From an uncultured Bacilli bacterium (GTDB lineage Bacteria; Bacillota_I; Bacilli_A; RF39; UBA660), in contig CALVKC010000003.1 in the NCBI GenBank assembly GCA_944332505.1, positions 62,001 to 126,000 on the forward strand: DNA of 64,000 nucleotides, given 5' to 3'. The notes below the pieces were generated by a model, which saw nothing but the letters and a program-made list of their open reading frames with translations, ran no database searches and was not told the DNA's origin. Below are positions 1-8,449 of the stretch, one piece after another; the stretch's first letter is position 1, and the number at the start of each line of letters is the position of its first letter. A program made the translations under genes and the position numbers.

Positions 1-1319
1 AATTTATTATATTCGTTTATCGAAAAATCAACATCACCTAAATTATTTAGTTTTTCAATAGCCAATTCCTTCTCAGCCTTCTTTTGAATTCCTTTATTTT
101 TACAATTTTCAATAGAATTGTTTAATGTTGTTATATCGACACGCAATAAATTAGAATCAACTACAGATTTTTCTAATAAAAATTGATTTTTAGATTCTTC
201 TAATAGTATATAATTTTTATCTAATAAATCATTTTCTGCTGTATATTTACCAACTTCTTCTTGTAATACTTTATTAGCTAACTCTAAGGTATTTATTTCT
301 TCTTGTAAATCTTGCGAATTATAAATATTAGATTTAAAAGTTTTTTTAACGGCTGTGTTATAAAAATCTCTAGCAATAGCATCTTTTTGTTCTAAAGGTA
401 ATAGACCTATCCATCTACTGATTAATCTACCTCTTTCAGTTTCTTTTTTCTCAATTAAATCATCTAAATTTGCACTTGTTGTACAAATTATCATATCAAA
501 ATCTTCTTCATTACCGATTATTTCTTTAATAGCCTTATTAGTCTTTATATTATTTTCTTCTTGTTGATTATCAATATATTCTTCTAATTCTTCTTCAACA
601 CCACCAACAATTTTATAATATTCAACTTTTTGTATAGTTTTACTTTTAATACTTCTTTTTACTAAAGAAGGGCGTAATAAACGTCTTTTTATAATATAAT
701 CCTCACCATCTATATTAAGGCAGCCTTCAACAATGACTTCAGTTTTTTCTGGTAAGTGTTTATTAAATATTTTTTCTTGTGTTGCTGCTTTTGTTGTTTT
801 ACCAAATAATAAAAAGTGTAATAAATCTATTGCGAATGTTGTTTTACCACTCTGATTTGCTGGTTCACCATTTAACAACACTAATCCTTTTAAATTAGAA
901 AAATCAAAATAGTTATCTTCACCGTAAGATAAAAAATTATTCCATTTTATCCATTTAATAGTATATCGTCTATATTTATCATAGATATCATAATTTATTC
1001 TTCCATTTATTTCAGAATCAATTTTTGTAATGAATTCAAAATCAAAATCTTGTATATTATTTTCCAATAAATAAGATTTAAATAATTCTTTCTGAAATTC
1101 TGGATTTTGAATATTATTTATAACATTATGCGAAACTGATACATTTTCACCCTTATCATTCAGCATAATGAATTCAGGCAATACTTTTATATTGTCTTTA
1201 GGTAAAGAGTATTTTTTACTTAATTTAGCTTGTATTAATTTAATTTTTTCTTGTGAAAAATCATATGGAGATACTTTCCAATTTACTTTAATCTTAGCAT
1301 TTTTGCCTATATCTATCAT
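1..1319 (-). CDS. SbcC / T4 gp46-like recombination nuclease ATPase subunit (partial)
   Basis: The reading frame is open from an ATG at 1317-1319 down to the left edge, so the C-terminus is missing (about 439 residues visible). A typical SbcC/gp46 ATPase start appears only at residue ~120 (IKWNNFLSYGEDN), followed by a Walker A motif, GEPANQSGKT, at ~151-160. The next region is rich in Glu and Lys, as expected for the start of the coiled-coil arms. The family pairs with an SbcD/gp47 nuclease to resect DNA ends for recombination-dependent replication; an SbcD-like gene lies at 4284-5111. The first ~118 residues are an extra N-terminal region absent from T4 gp46, which begins directly with the ATPase. 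The gene starts one base after the stop of the small upstream ORF, so the two are probably co-transcribed from the promoter at 1572-1603. The family call is firm; the extension is unexplained. Confidence 0.88.
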   Translation of the reverse strand, partial: MIDIGKNAKIKVNWKVSPYDFSQEKIKLIQAKLSKKYSLPKDNIKVLPEFIMLNDKGENVSVSHNVINNIQNPEFQKELFKSYLLENNIQDFDFEFITKIDSEINGRINYDIYDKYRRYTIKWIKWNNFLSYGEDNYFDFSNLKGLVLLNGEPANQSGKTTFAIDLLHFLLFGKTTKAATQEKIFNKHLPEKTEVIVEGCLNIDGEDYIIKRRLLRPSLVKRSIKSKTIQKVEYYKIVGGVEEELEEYIDNQQEENNIKTNKAIKEIIGNEEDFDMIICTTSANLDDLIEKKETERGRLISRWIGLLPLEQKDAIARDFYNTAVKKTFKSNIYNSQDLQEEINTLELANKVLQEEVGKYTAENDLLDKNYILLEESKNQFLLEKSVVDSNLLRVDITTLNNSIENCKNKGIQKKAEKELAIEKLNNLGDVDFSINEYNK

Positions 1320-1320
1320 A

Positions 1321-1557
1321 TTACTTATTTTTTATAATTCTAATATTTTTTTTTGGTTGTTCAAAATTCTGTTCAGTTTTTACAATAGTTTGTTCAAGTT
1401 GTTGTTTTATCTTATCATGTGGAGATGACCCAAACCTAATAATGTTAAAACCAATTTGTAATAATTCATTTAGTACATCATCTAAAATTAAATCATTTAA
1501 ATTACAATATTCAGCTATATCATCAATTAATTTTTTATCAAAATTCATAATTAACAT
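1321..1557 (-). CDS. small hypothetical protein upstream of SbcC-like gene
   Basis: Encodes 78 residues with an acidic, helical N-terminal part (IAEYCNLNDLILDDVLNELL) and a basic C-terminal tail (KKNIRIIKNK). I do not recognise a family. It ends with TAA just before the SbcC-like ATG, which suggests translational coupling. The ATG at 1557 lies 14 bases after the -7 box of a consensus promoter (1572-1579). A second ATG at 1548 (MNFDKK) lies 23 bases after it and is an equally possible start. Position and promoter mark it as an early gene of the recombination operon; no function can be assigned. Confidence 0.7.
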   Translation of the reverse strand: MLIMNFDKKLIDDIAEYCNLNDLILDDVLNELLQIGFNIIRFGSSPHDKIKQQLEQTIVKTEQNFEQPKKNIRIIKNK

Positions 1558-1571
1558 TATTTAACTTATTA

Positions 1572-1603
1572 CAAATATATAAAAAATTAATAAAAAAAAC
1601 AAA
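1572..1603 (-). promoter_or_regulatory. Bacteroidota-type promoter for the SbcC-like operon
   Basis: Read on the minus strand: TTTG (1600-1603), 20 bases, then TATATTTG (1572-1579). This matches the Bacteroidota -33/-7 consensus TTTG and TANNTTTG. It is one of ten sites in the window with identical 20-base spacing. Confidence 0.8.
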
Positions 1604-1683
1604 TTTATGTTAAAATATATTAATTATATATTTATATTTAATAATATTAATATATATATTATATATAATATATAATAATTTAT

Positions 1684-2463
1684 ATGATACAAGATAATAC
1701 TATTATAATGGGCTTAGACATTAGTACTACATGCATTGGTATATGTCTTTTAGAATTTAATGAAAATTACCCAAATGGTAAAATATTAGAACTTACACAT
1801 GTAAGTCCTAAAGTACCGAAATCTATTAAAAGTATAGAATCACTCTTTTTAAAAAAGAAAATATTTGAAGACGAATTTTTATCTAAATGGAAAAATAAAG
1901 GTATTAAACGAGTTGTAATTGAAAGTCCTCTATTACAAAGTAATAATGTTAATACTGTTGGTACGTTATTACAGTTTAATGGCATGGTTTCTGATTCTGT
2001 ATATACAGTATTAGGTATTGTTCCAGAATATATATCATCATATGATGCTAGAAAATTTTCGTTTCCAGAACTAATGTCAATACGTAAATTTGGAAAGGAT
2101 GGCTCAGAGTATACTAAAACAAAAATAGTTAACTCTATTAAAAAAAATCAATTTGTATTATTTGGTGGATATGTTTGGGATATTGATAAAAAAAGTGTGA
2201 TACAGTCAAAAGTATCTAATATGTTTCCAGATATAAATTGGTTATTAAATAAAAATGGAGAATTAAAAAAAGAAAATTTTGATGCTTGTGATGCTTATGT
2301 TGCTTGTATTGGTTTAATAAATATGGAAAAATATGGTGATATCAACATGACTGCATCAAATATTAAAGTATCAGATAATAAGATAGAATATGATGTTAGT
2401 TATTGGGATAAAACTGAGACAAGATACATTTATTTAAATGAAAATAAAGATGGGAATAATTAA
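1684..2463 (+). CDS. RuvC-like Holliday junction resolvase
   Basis: 259 residues with an RNase H/RuvC fold pattern. The N-terminus has the first catalytic Asp in IIMGLDISTTCIGI (Asp at residue 11), an internal Glu in VVIESPLL, and a C-terminal acidic pair in FDACDAYVAC. This spacing matches phage and bacterial RuvC-type crossover junction endonucleases. The likely role is to cut branched recombination or replication intermediates before packaging, a job done by gp49 in T4 itself. It lies among SbcC, primase and SbcD genes, which fits. The last codons lie inside a perfect inverted repeat that acts as a terminator. No consensus promoter is visible in the very AT-rich 126-base divergent region upstream. 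Confidence 0.82.
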   Translation: MIQDNTIIMGLDISTTCIGICLLEFNENYPNGKILELTHVSPKVPKSIKSIESLFLKKKIFEDEFLSKWKNKGIKRVVIESPLLQSNNVNTVGTLLQFNGMVSDSVYTVLGIVPEYISSYDARKFSFPELMSIRKFGKDGSEYTKTKIVNSIKKNQFVLFGGYVWDIDKKSVIQSKVSNMFPDINWLLNKNGELKKENFDACDAYVACIGLINMEKYGDINMTASNIKVSDNKIEYDVSYWDKTETRYIYLNENKDGNN

Positions 2464-2474
2464 TTCCCATCTTT
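2446..2474. terminator. bidirectional terminator with both stop codons inside
   Basis: 12-bp perfect stem (2446-2457 with 2463-2474) around a 5-base loop, flanked by A and T runs on both sides. It holds the 3' ends and stop codons of the convergent genes 1684-2463 (+) and 2460-2621 (-). Confidence 0.85.
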
Positions 2475-2621
2475 ATTTTTTATAGCCTCAATAATTTCAT
2501 TTTTAATGTTTTTAACGTCTAATCCATCATATTCACTATATGCCCCAAATGTATAAAACTCAGTTGTTAACTTTGAGCACATCTCATTTAATAAGTCAGA
2601 ATCTGTTATTTTATTATCCAT
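2460..2621 (-). CDS. small acidic hypothetical protein (53 aa)
   Basis: The best start is the ATG at 2619-2621 (MDNKITDSDLLNEM), giving 53 residues. A longer reading to 2714 adds hydrophobic residues that overlap the divergent primase promoter and are probably not translated. The protein is acidic and probably helical; no family is recognised. Its stop overlaps that of the resolvase gene by four bases, and its last residues (NKDGN) are encoded by the palindromic terminator. Because that palindrome is symmetric, both convergent proteins end in nearly the same peptide. Confidence 0.55.
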   Translation of the reverse strand: MDNKITDSDLLNEMCSKLTTEFYTFGAYSEYDGLDVKNIKNEIIEAIKNKDGN

Positions 2622-2650
2622 ATTCAAATTTAATTTATTATTAATAAATA

Positions 2651-2682
2651 TTTGTATTTTTGTTAAAATATATATATATTTG
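2651..2682 (+). promoter_or_regulatory. Bacteroidota-type promoter for primase
   Basis: TTTG at 2651-2654, 20 bases, TATATTTG at 2675-2682. The primase ATG at 2703 lies 20 bases after the -7 box. Confidence 0.85.
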
Positions 2683-2702
2683 CTCATGATAAATAAATTA
2701 AT

Positions 2703-3722
2703 ATGATACCACAAGAAGTTTACAGATTGAAGTCTTTATTGGAGTCATTTTTAGGTAAAAGTAAAAAAGATATAGATGAATCATATCAGTTACAATTTGC
2801 TTGTCCTAGATGTATGGAAACTAAAGGTGAAAAAGAAAGACATAAATATAACTTAGAAGTTAATTTACGAAAATGTTTATTTAATTGTTGGTCATGCGGT
2901 CAATATGACGATGAAATGCATGGCACAATTTATAAACTAATTAAATTATATGGAAACGATTCTATATTAAACGATTATAAATCAACAACAAAATCACTAG
3001 TTGCTAGTAAATTATATCAGTTGAAATTTGATACCAATGATTTTAATATAGAAACTAAACTACAAGAGGTAAATGGTATTATGTTACCAGATACGTTTAC
3101 TTATTTTAATAGTGATGATTATTATTCAATTAAACCGTTAAAATATCTTCATGAAAGAGGAATAACTGATAATATAATAAAGAAATTTAAAATTGGATAT
3201 ACTAAATTTGATGAAAATAACAAAATACTTTCGTCAAGGATTATTATACCTTCATTTAATAAATTTGGTGAATTAAATTATTGGACTGGAAGAGATTTTA
3301 CTAACTTTGAAAGACGACAGAAATATTATAATCCTCTTGTTGAACGTAAAGATTTAATCTTTAATGAAGGGTTAGTTGAATGGGATGCTGATATCAATTT
3401 AGTCGAAGGACCGTTTGACCATATTGTTGTACCTAATTCGATACCATTGCTAGGTAAAATAATAAAAATGGACTTTAAAATATATCAAGAATTACTGTTA
3501 AAAGCTAATGCTAACATAAATATATTTTTAGATGGTGATGCATTTTCAGATGTTAAGAAGATATACAAATTACTGAATCATGATAGACTTTATGGAAAAA
3601 TAAGATTTATTCCAGTAAATGAAAATGATGACCCTTCGAGCATATTTACAAAATATGGCTCGAAAGGAATCATAGAGCATTTAAAAAATGCCAAAAAAAT
3701 AAATGAAGTATATTTAGACTAG
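2703..3722 (+). CDS. DNA primase (DnaG / gp61-like)
   Basis: 339 residues. An N-terminal zinc-binding domain has CPRC at ~36-39 and CWSC at ~64-67, the usual primase zinc ribbon. A TOPRIM domain follows in the second half, with NLVEGPFDHI (Glu) and NINIFLDGDA (DxD). This layout matches phage DnaG-type primases, which lay down RNA primers with the replicative helicase (30617-33148). The length is close to T4 gp61. It has its own host-type promoter. The TAG stop overlaps the TAG stop of the convergent DUF5675-like gene through the shared CTAG at 3719-3722. There is no long 3' spacer and no clear terminator there. Confidence 0.9.
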   Translation: MIPQEVYRLKSLLESFLGKSKKDIDESYQLQFACPRCMETKGEKERHKYNLEVNLRKCLFNCWSCGQYDDEMHGTIYKLIKLYGNDSILNDYKSTTKSLVASKLYQLKFDTNDFNIETKLQEVNGIMLPDTFTYFNSDDYYSIKPLKYLHERGITDNIIKKFKIGYTKFDENNKILSSRIIIPSFNKFGELNYWTGRDFTNFERRQKYYNPLVERKDLIFNEGLVEWDADINLVEGPFDHIVVPNSIPLLGKIIKMDFKIYQELLLKANANINIFLDGDAFSDVKKIYKLLNHDRLYGKIRFIPVNENDDPSSIFTKYGSKGIIEHLKNAKKINEVYLD

Positions 3723-4210
3723 TTATATTTAGAGACTATCTTTATCTGTATTTTCTCATTTTTTTTGTTGGTTGGTATTAAATAGTCATTCATTAAACTT
3801 TCAAAAGCTTTTTGTGAGTCAATTACTTTACCTTTAACTTTATTGTAACCAACTATAATACAACCACATGAAGAGTCTTCATCAACACCTTTATGCATTA
3901 AAATACCATCGAAACCTTTAACGTTTAATAATCTAGGTAAATAACCGTTACAAAAATTTTTATAATACGTTTTTTTACTAAATGATGGCGATTTTACGTT
4001 CATAGTTATTATATATTCACCTGTTGGTATTGCAGTCTTACAATATACTTTTTTATTCTTTATTTCAGTTAAACTCATTGAGTCATCAAGACCTCTATCA
4101 GCATCTTCTATTGTATCAAATAAGTATTTTTTAACACCATTTTCCATTAAATAAAGATGACCTATGGTATAGTCTTTGTTTGTATAAATTCTTTCTAATA
4201 ATAAGTCCAT
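3719..4210 (-). CDS. DUF5675-like protein with L,D-transpeptidase-like motif
   Basis: The chosen start is ATG 4208-4210 (MDLLLERIYTNKDYTIGHL), giving 163 residues; the longer open frame to 4444 overlaps the SbcD gene antisense and is rejected. The pattern TIGHLY, AIPTGEY, LLNVKGFDGILMHKG, then SCGCIIVG matches what I recall of the DUF5675 family, found in phages and Bacteroidota. The pair His (MHKGVD) and Cys (SCGC) recalls the catalytic His and Cys of L,D-transpeptidases, so a role on peptidoglycan is possible; this is inference. There is no signal peptide. It lies alone between replication genes. Confidence 0.68.
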   Translation of the reverse strand: MDLLLERIYTNKDYTIGHLYLMENGVKKYLFDTIEDADRGLDDSMSLTEIKNKKVYCKTAIPTGEYIITMNVKSPSFSKKTYYKNFCNGYLPRLLNVKGFDGILMHKGVDEDSSCGCIIVGYNKVKGKVIDSQKAFESLMNDYLIPTNKKNEKIQIKIVSKYN

Positions 4211-4234
4211 AATGTATATTTTATTAATAAATAT

Positions 4235-4266
4235 TTTGTTTTTGTTAAAAAAAATATATATATTTG
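4235..4266 (+). promoter_or_regulatory. Bacteroidota-type promoter for SbcD-like gene
   Basis: TTTG at 4235-4238, 20 bases, TATATTTG at 4259-4266. It places transcription start just before the ATG at 4284 and rules out the upstream start at 4212. Confidence 0.85.
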
Positions 4267-4283
4267 TTTTAAAAGTAAAAAAT

Positions 4284-5111
4284 ATGGCAATAAAAAAAAT
4301 AATAACTTGTGGTGACATCCATATCCGAAATTTTATGAGACAAGATGAATATGCTAACCAATTAACTAAGTTTATTAACAAATGCAAAGAAATAGCTTCT
4401 GAATATAATTCAGAAGAAATTAGAATTGTGATTGTTGGTGACATACTTCATCAAAAAAATAATATAAGCCCAGATTTAATAACTATTGTTAGCGCTTTTA
4501 TAAGAGAATTAGAAAAAATAGCAAAAGTTATTTTAATCGCTGGTAATCATGATTTAGTGGAAAATAATACTAGTCGTAAAGATGCAATAAGTAGTATATT
4601 TGATACGGCTAGATTTACTAATTCATATTTACTAGATTATGAATTAGATTATCAAAGTGGAATAGTTGTCGATGATAACATATCTTGGTGTCTATATTCA
4701 ATATATGATAATTATGTTAAACCAGACATTAGTGTAGCTAGGCAACGGAAGCCAAACAATAAATTTATTGGTCTATATCATGGCATGATTGTTGGGGCTT
4801 CATTAAATAATGGTTCTGTTGTTGATAATGGTGTAGATAGGGATATTTTTAGTGGCTGCGATTGTGTAATGGCTGGACATATTCATAAAAGGCAAGAACT
4901 AAGAAGAGGTGACACTCCAATAGTTTATTGCGGTTCACTTATACAACAAACATATGGCGAGACTGTTACTCAACATGGTTTTTCATTATGGGATGTTGAA
5001 ACTATGTCGCATAAATTCATAGATTTAGATACTGATTATGGCCTTTACGATATCGAATTAAATGATATTAATGATATTGATAATGATAAAGAAATTATAA
5101 TTAATTATTAA
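4284..5111 (+). CDS. SbcD / T4 gp47-like recombination nuclease
   Basis: 275 residues from ATG 4284 (MAIKKIITCGDIHIRN). An upstream ATG at 4212 lies before the predicted promoter and is rejected. All calcineurin-type metallophosphatase motifs of SbcD/Mre11 are visible: GDIHIR, IVGDILHQ, AGNHDLV and MAGHIHKR. The protein should form the end-resection complex with the SbcC-like ATPase encoded at the left edge. The two genes are not in one operon here but share the same promoter type. The C-terminus is short and acidic, with no obvious capping domain. The gene ends at the palindromic terminator 5118-5149. Confidence 0.92.
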   Translation: MAIKKIITCGDIHIRNFMRQDEYANQLTKFINKCKEIASEYNSEEIRIVIVGDILHQKNNISPDLITIVSAFIRELEKIAKVILIAGNHDLVENNTSRKDAISSIFDTARFTNSYLLDYELDYQSGIVVDDNISWCLYSIYDNYVKPDISVARQRKPNNKFIGLYHGMIVGASLNNGSVVDNGVDRDIFSGCDCVMAGHIHKRQELRRGDTPIVYCGSLIQQTYGETVTQHGFSLWDVETMSHKFIDLDTDYGLYDIELNDINDIDNDKEIIINY

Positions 5112-5117
5112 ATAATA

Positions 5118-5149
5118 AAAACACCAAGTAATCAACTACTTGGTGTTTT
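5118..5149. terminator. bidirectional intrinsic terminator
   Basis: 13-bp perfect stem (5118-5130 with 5137-5149) and 6-base loop, A-rich on one side and T-rich on the other. It serves the SbcD-like gene (+) and the large tail gene ending at 5132 (-), whose TGA lies in the loop. Confidence 0.88.
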
Positions 5150-8100
5150 ATTATCATATATTATTTTAACAATTGTATTAGGCGGTATCATTTGAGAAAC
5201 ATAATTTAATACTACGTCATCAACATATTTAACATAATCATTAATATCAGTGTTTTGAACTTTAAATGTTATATCAACACGTTTAATATTAATTATTTGT
5301 TCCTCATAAGCAATACTATCTCCACTAACATAGCTAGTTAAACCACTGTATTCTTTTATATCTCGTATATTATAATATTTAACATTATCTATATCAGTAT
5401 TTTTTTTACCATTATTAAATATATGTGTGGTTATAGTGTCATCATTACGTTTATATATGTTACAAAATGAATCAATCTTCAATGACTCAATATTATCAAT
5501 ACTATTAAATCCAATGTTATTTATTTGCTGTAATACATTATCCATTAATTGACCGTAATAGCACCTAGGATTAAATTGGTTATTCTCAACAGCATATTTA
5601 AATAAATGTTTAAAGTAGTCTAAATATTCTGACCCATCATCATATATATTATTACCTAAATGTGGGTTATTACCACTAAAATAATTCTCACTATTACCAA
5701 TAGACTTAAAATCTTCACTATCTAATTTTAATTGAACCCATCCAGTACTATCATCATCATTAGATATTTCATTTTTATGGTTTCTATCAACAATCTTAAA
5801 ATAATTGCTATAAATTTCTTTATCATGTCTAAAGATGAAAGCATTTAAAAAACTAATGTCATTAATAAATGAGTTCCTAATACTGCATTTACCATCTATT
5901 AAATAAATTCTAATTAAATTACCATTTTTGTAGTCAGAAAGTACATGAAGAAGTTCTTTATTAATTATATCACCATATTCATCAATAACATCAATTCCAT
6001 ATGGTGATGAAACAACAACATCATCTATATAAATTTGTTGACCAACTTTAACACTATTATTGTATACTTGTACATTAAAATAATAATATATTTCATTATT
6101 GATGTAATCACTTAATAATTCATATGCAACACCATCGATTATAGCATAATCAGTATTTAAGTCAGAAACTAAATAAATATTACCATTTTTTAAATTAGTA
6201 TATGGCACGGCTAATAATTCAATTAAATTATTTACTGATGGTACATATTTTATAGTCTCAGTATATGCAGTTTCAACTATATTGTCATTATAATTAAATT
6301 GTTTAGTTTTCCATAACCATCCACCATTCATTTGGTAATATGGGTTACCATCTATAATGCCATCTTTATCAAAAAACGGTAATAGATATCTTGTATAATT
6401 TCCGTTATCATCTTCATATACATCATCATAGATTACTGGCAATCCTTGATATGGTACATAATAGCCGTTACGATATGTATCTGTATCATATGCAATTGTT
6501 TTAGTTTGATTATACCAATCTATTATATGCACACCATTATGAACCTCATCTTCAATTGGTTTGGTAAATGCTACATATTCTTTTATTTCATAATCGTAAT
6601 CATACTCTGTACTTCCATCACATTCAGCATATAAACTATATGGACTGAAAATACGTTGGCAATTTTTATTTTTTAATTTTCTATCATACCATCTTTTACT
6701 CCTAAATCCAAATAAAGCTAAAATCATTTCAACACCTTCAATAGTTCCTTTATGTCTTAGTATTTGCCTAGAATTAAGTCTTAGTATTTTCATGAATTGA
6801 TTATTAATTTCACTTGCTGAATATGATTTATCATTATAATATTGTATAATTTTTGTTTGTAATTTATTTGAATTTATTTTATATAATTCAGTAGGATTTT
6901 CATTTTTGATATATGATGCATCATATTTACAATTTTCTTTACTTGTAAAATTTATAAAATATCCATTTGGTAAACAAACATTTTCATTCGAATATGGTGT
7001 TACCAAATAATCGACATCTTTAATATATTTATCATTCACTAATTTAAAAGGGTTTACATTAATAACATCCCACCCGTCGTTTATTAATGTATTAACTAAC
7101 CCACTAGTATCCATATTATTAGTGTTATCATATGATAAATTGTTCACATTACTTATGCCATCTATTTGATGTTTCAATTCATCAAATTCTCTACCAAATA
7201 AATGTAATAAATTTTGCATTCTTGTTCCACCAAATACATATTCACTTTCATTGCCAGATGGATATTCTCTACTGTATGACCAATCAAAATTTTTTATCGC
7301 TTCATGTGTCAATACTCTATAAAGATTATCACTAAAAACTTCATCATAGAATGCAGCGATATCACTTAGTTCATTTAGATATACAGCATATGCCGAATCG
7401 TTAACAGCTAAATTATAATTTCCAAATGTAGTAGGAAATGTAAATCTTTTTATTTCATTATAATAACCATAACTATTTTCTTTAATGATTTTAAATAATG
7501 ATGAATATTTTGGTTTTGAATTAACGTTTAATAATATAGATTGAAAATTGTCTAATGTGTCTAAAAATGAAGTTAAAAAATATTTTTTAGGCCTAATATG
7601 ATAACCTAATCCATTTTTATTTGTAAGATATATAATATTACCATTATCACCTAACATGGCATATATCGTAATATTTTTTATTTTACTTGATATTTCAATC
7701 TTACTTAAAACTTTATATGTATTATCATTCTCATCATCTGAAATATTAGGCAAACCTTTTCCACAATCATATGAAGTAACTTGCCAACTTGTTATAGTGT
7801 CATTATCCTCATCAAATACATCTGTATTACTTAACATATAATTACTATAACCACAATTGGCGAAAAATTTTAGTTTATTTGATTCAACACTACATTCTTT
7901 AGAATGAATATCAATATTAAATGGATTATCAAATAAATAACAATATTCTCCATATGATAATTCAATCGAATCTTCTTCTTGAACATTCTTATCCGCTACA
8001 TAATATACCTTTATACCAACATTATCCTCAATAATCGGTGCATATAATTCACCAGGAAACCTATCAACAATATCAGTAATTGAAGCCCTGATAAGCTCAG

Positions 8101-8446
8101 AACAAGAACCATAATATGCAAAATCTAACAAATCATAATATGTTTGATTTAAATCATTCATTTGTGTTGATGACTGATTAGTAATGCCAGATAAATTATC
8201 TAGTGTCCAAACATTATCATTATTATCACTATTAAACCATTTATTATTTGTATAATCTTTATTTTGTGGTATTTCATCATTAACTGTAATTATGAAATTA
8301 CTACTTTTATAAATAGGTGTTTGACCTTTAGCGAACTGATTCAGACCGCCAATTGTCGTAATATCACGTTCATAAATTATACCATTATCGAGCGTTTGAT
8401 GATGTTTCTTTATAACATAATTGCTATGTGATTTTACATATCCCAT
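5132..8446 (-). CDS. large baseplate/tail protein with P2 gpI / T4 gp7-like segment
   Basis: 1104 residues. Around residues 540-570 it has a segment LRLNSRQILRHKGTIEG followed by a leucine-rich LFG sequence. This resembles the KGT...L..FG signature of P2 gpI-type tail proteins, to which the T4 wedge protein gp7 is related. The rest is Asn, Asp and Tyr rich and probably beta-structured. A preceding part (~310-430) also looks globular and conserved (NLLHLFGREFDELK). It is the last gene of the minus-strand late block and follows the 300-residue gene with a 3-base gap. The family link rests on one motif, so the exact baseplate position is an inference. Confidence 0.6.
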   Translation of the reverse strand: MGYVKSHSNYVIKKHHQTLDNGIIYERDITTIGGLNQFAKGQTPIYKSSNFIITVNDEIPQNKDYTNNKWFNSDNNDNVWTLDNLSGITNQSSTQMNDLNQTYYDLLDFAYYGSCSELIRASITDIVDRFPGELYAPIIEDNVGIKVYYVADKNVQEEDSIELSYGEYCYLFDNPFNIDIHSKECSVESNKLKFFANCGYSNYMLSNTDVFDEDNDTITSWQVTSYDCGKGLPNISDDENDNTYKVLSKIEISSKIKNITIYAMLGDNGNIIYLTNKNGLGYHIRPKKYFLTSFLDTLDNFQSILLNVNSKPKYSSLFKIIKENSYGYYNEIKRFTFPTTFGNYNLAVNDSAYAVYLNELSDIAAFYDEVFSDNLYRVLTHEAIKNFDWSYSREYPSGNESEYVFGGTRMQNLLHLFGREFDELKHQIDGISNVNNLSYDNTNNMDTSGLVNTLINDGWDVINVNPFKLVNDKYIKDVDYLVTPYSNENVCLPNGYFINFTSKENCKYDASYIKNENPTELYKINSNKLQTKIIQYYNDKSYSASEINNQFMKILRLNSRQILRHKGTIEGVEMILALFGFRSKRWYDRKLKNKNCQRIFSPYSLYAECDGSTEYDYDYEIKEYVAFTKPIEDEVHNGVHIIDWYNQTKTIAYDTDTYRNGYYVPYQGLPVIYDDVYEDDNGNYTRYLLPFFDKDGIIDGNPYYQMNGGWLWKTKQFNYNDNIVETAYTETIKYVPSVNNLIELLAVPYTNLKNGNIYLVSDLNTDYAIIDGVAYELLSDYINNEIYYYFNVQVYNNSVKVGQQIYIDDVVVSSPYGIDVIDEYGDIINKELLHVLSDYKNGNLIRIYLIDGKCSIRNSFINDISFLNAFIFRHDKEIYSNYFKIVDRNHKNEISNDDDSTGWVQLKLDSEDFKSIGNSENYFSGNNPHLGNNIYDDGSEYLDYFKHLFKYAVENNQFNPRCYYGQLMDNVLQQINNIGFNSIDNIESLKIDSFCNIYKRNDDTITTHIFNNGKKNTDIDNVKYYNIRDIKEYSGLTSYVSGDSIAYEEQIINIKRVDITFKVQNTDINDYVKYVDDVVLNYVSQMIPPNTIVKIIYDNKTPSS

Positions 8447-8449
8447 ATT

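Noticed and set aside
4211..4444. Longer form of the DUF5675-like gene
   Set aside because: The extra 78 codons run antisense through the SbcD promoter and coding start and read as low-quality hydrophobic sequence.
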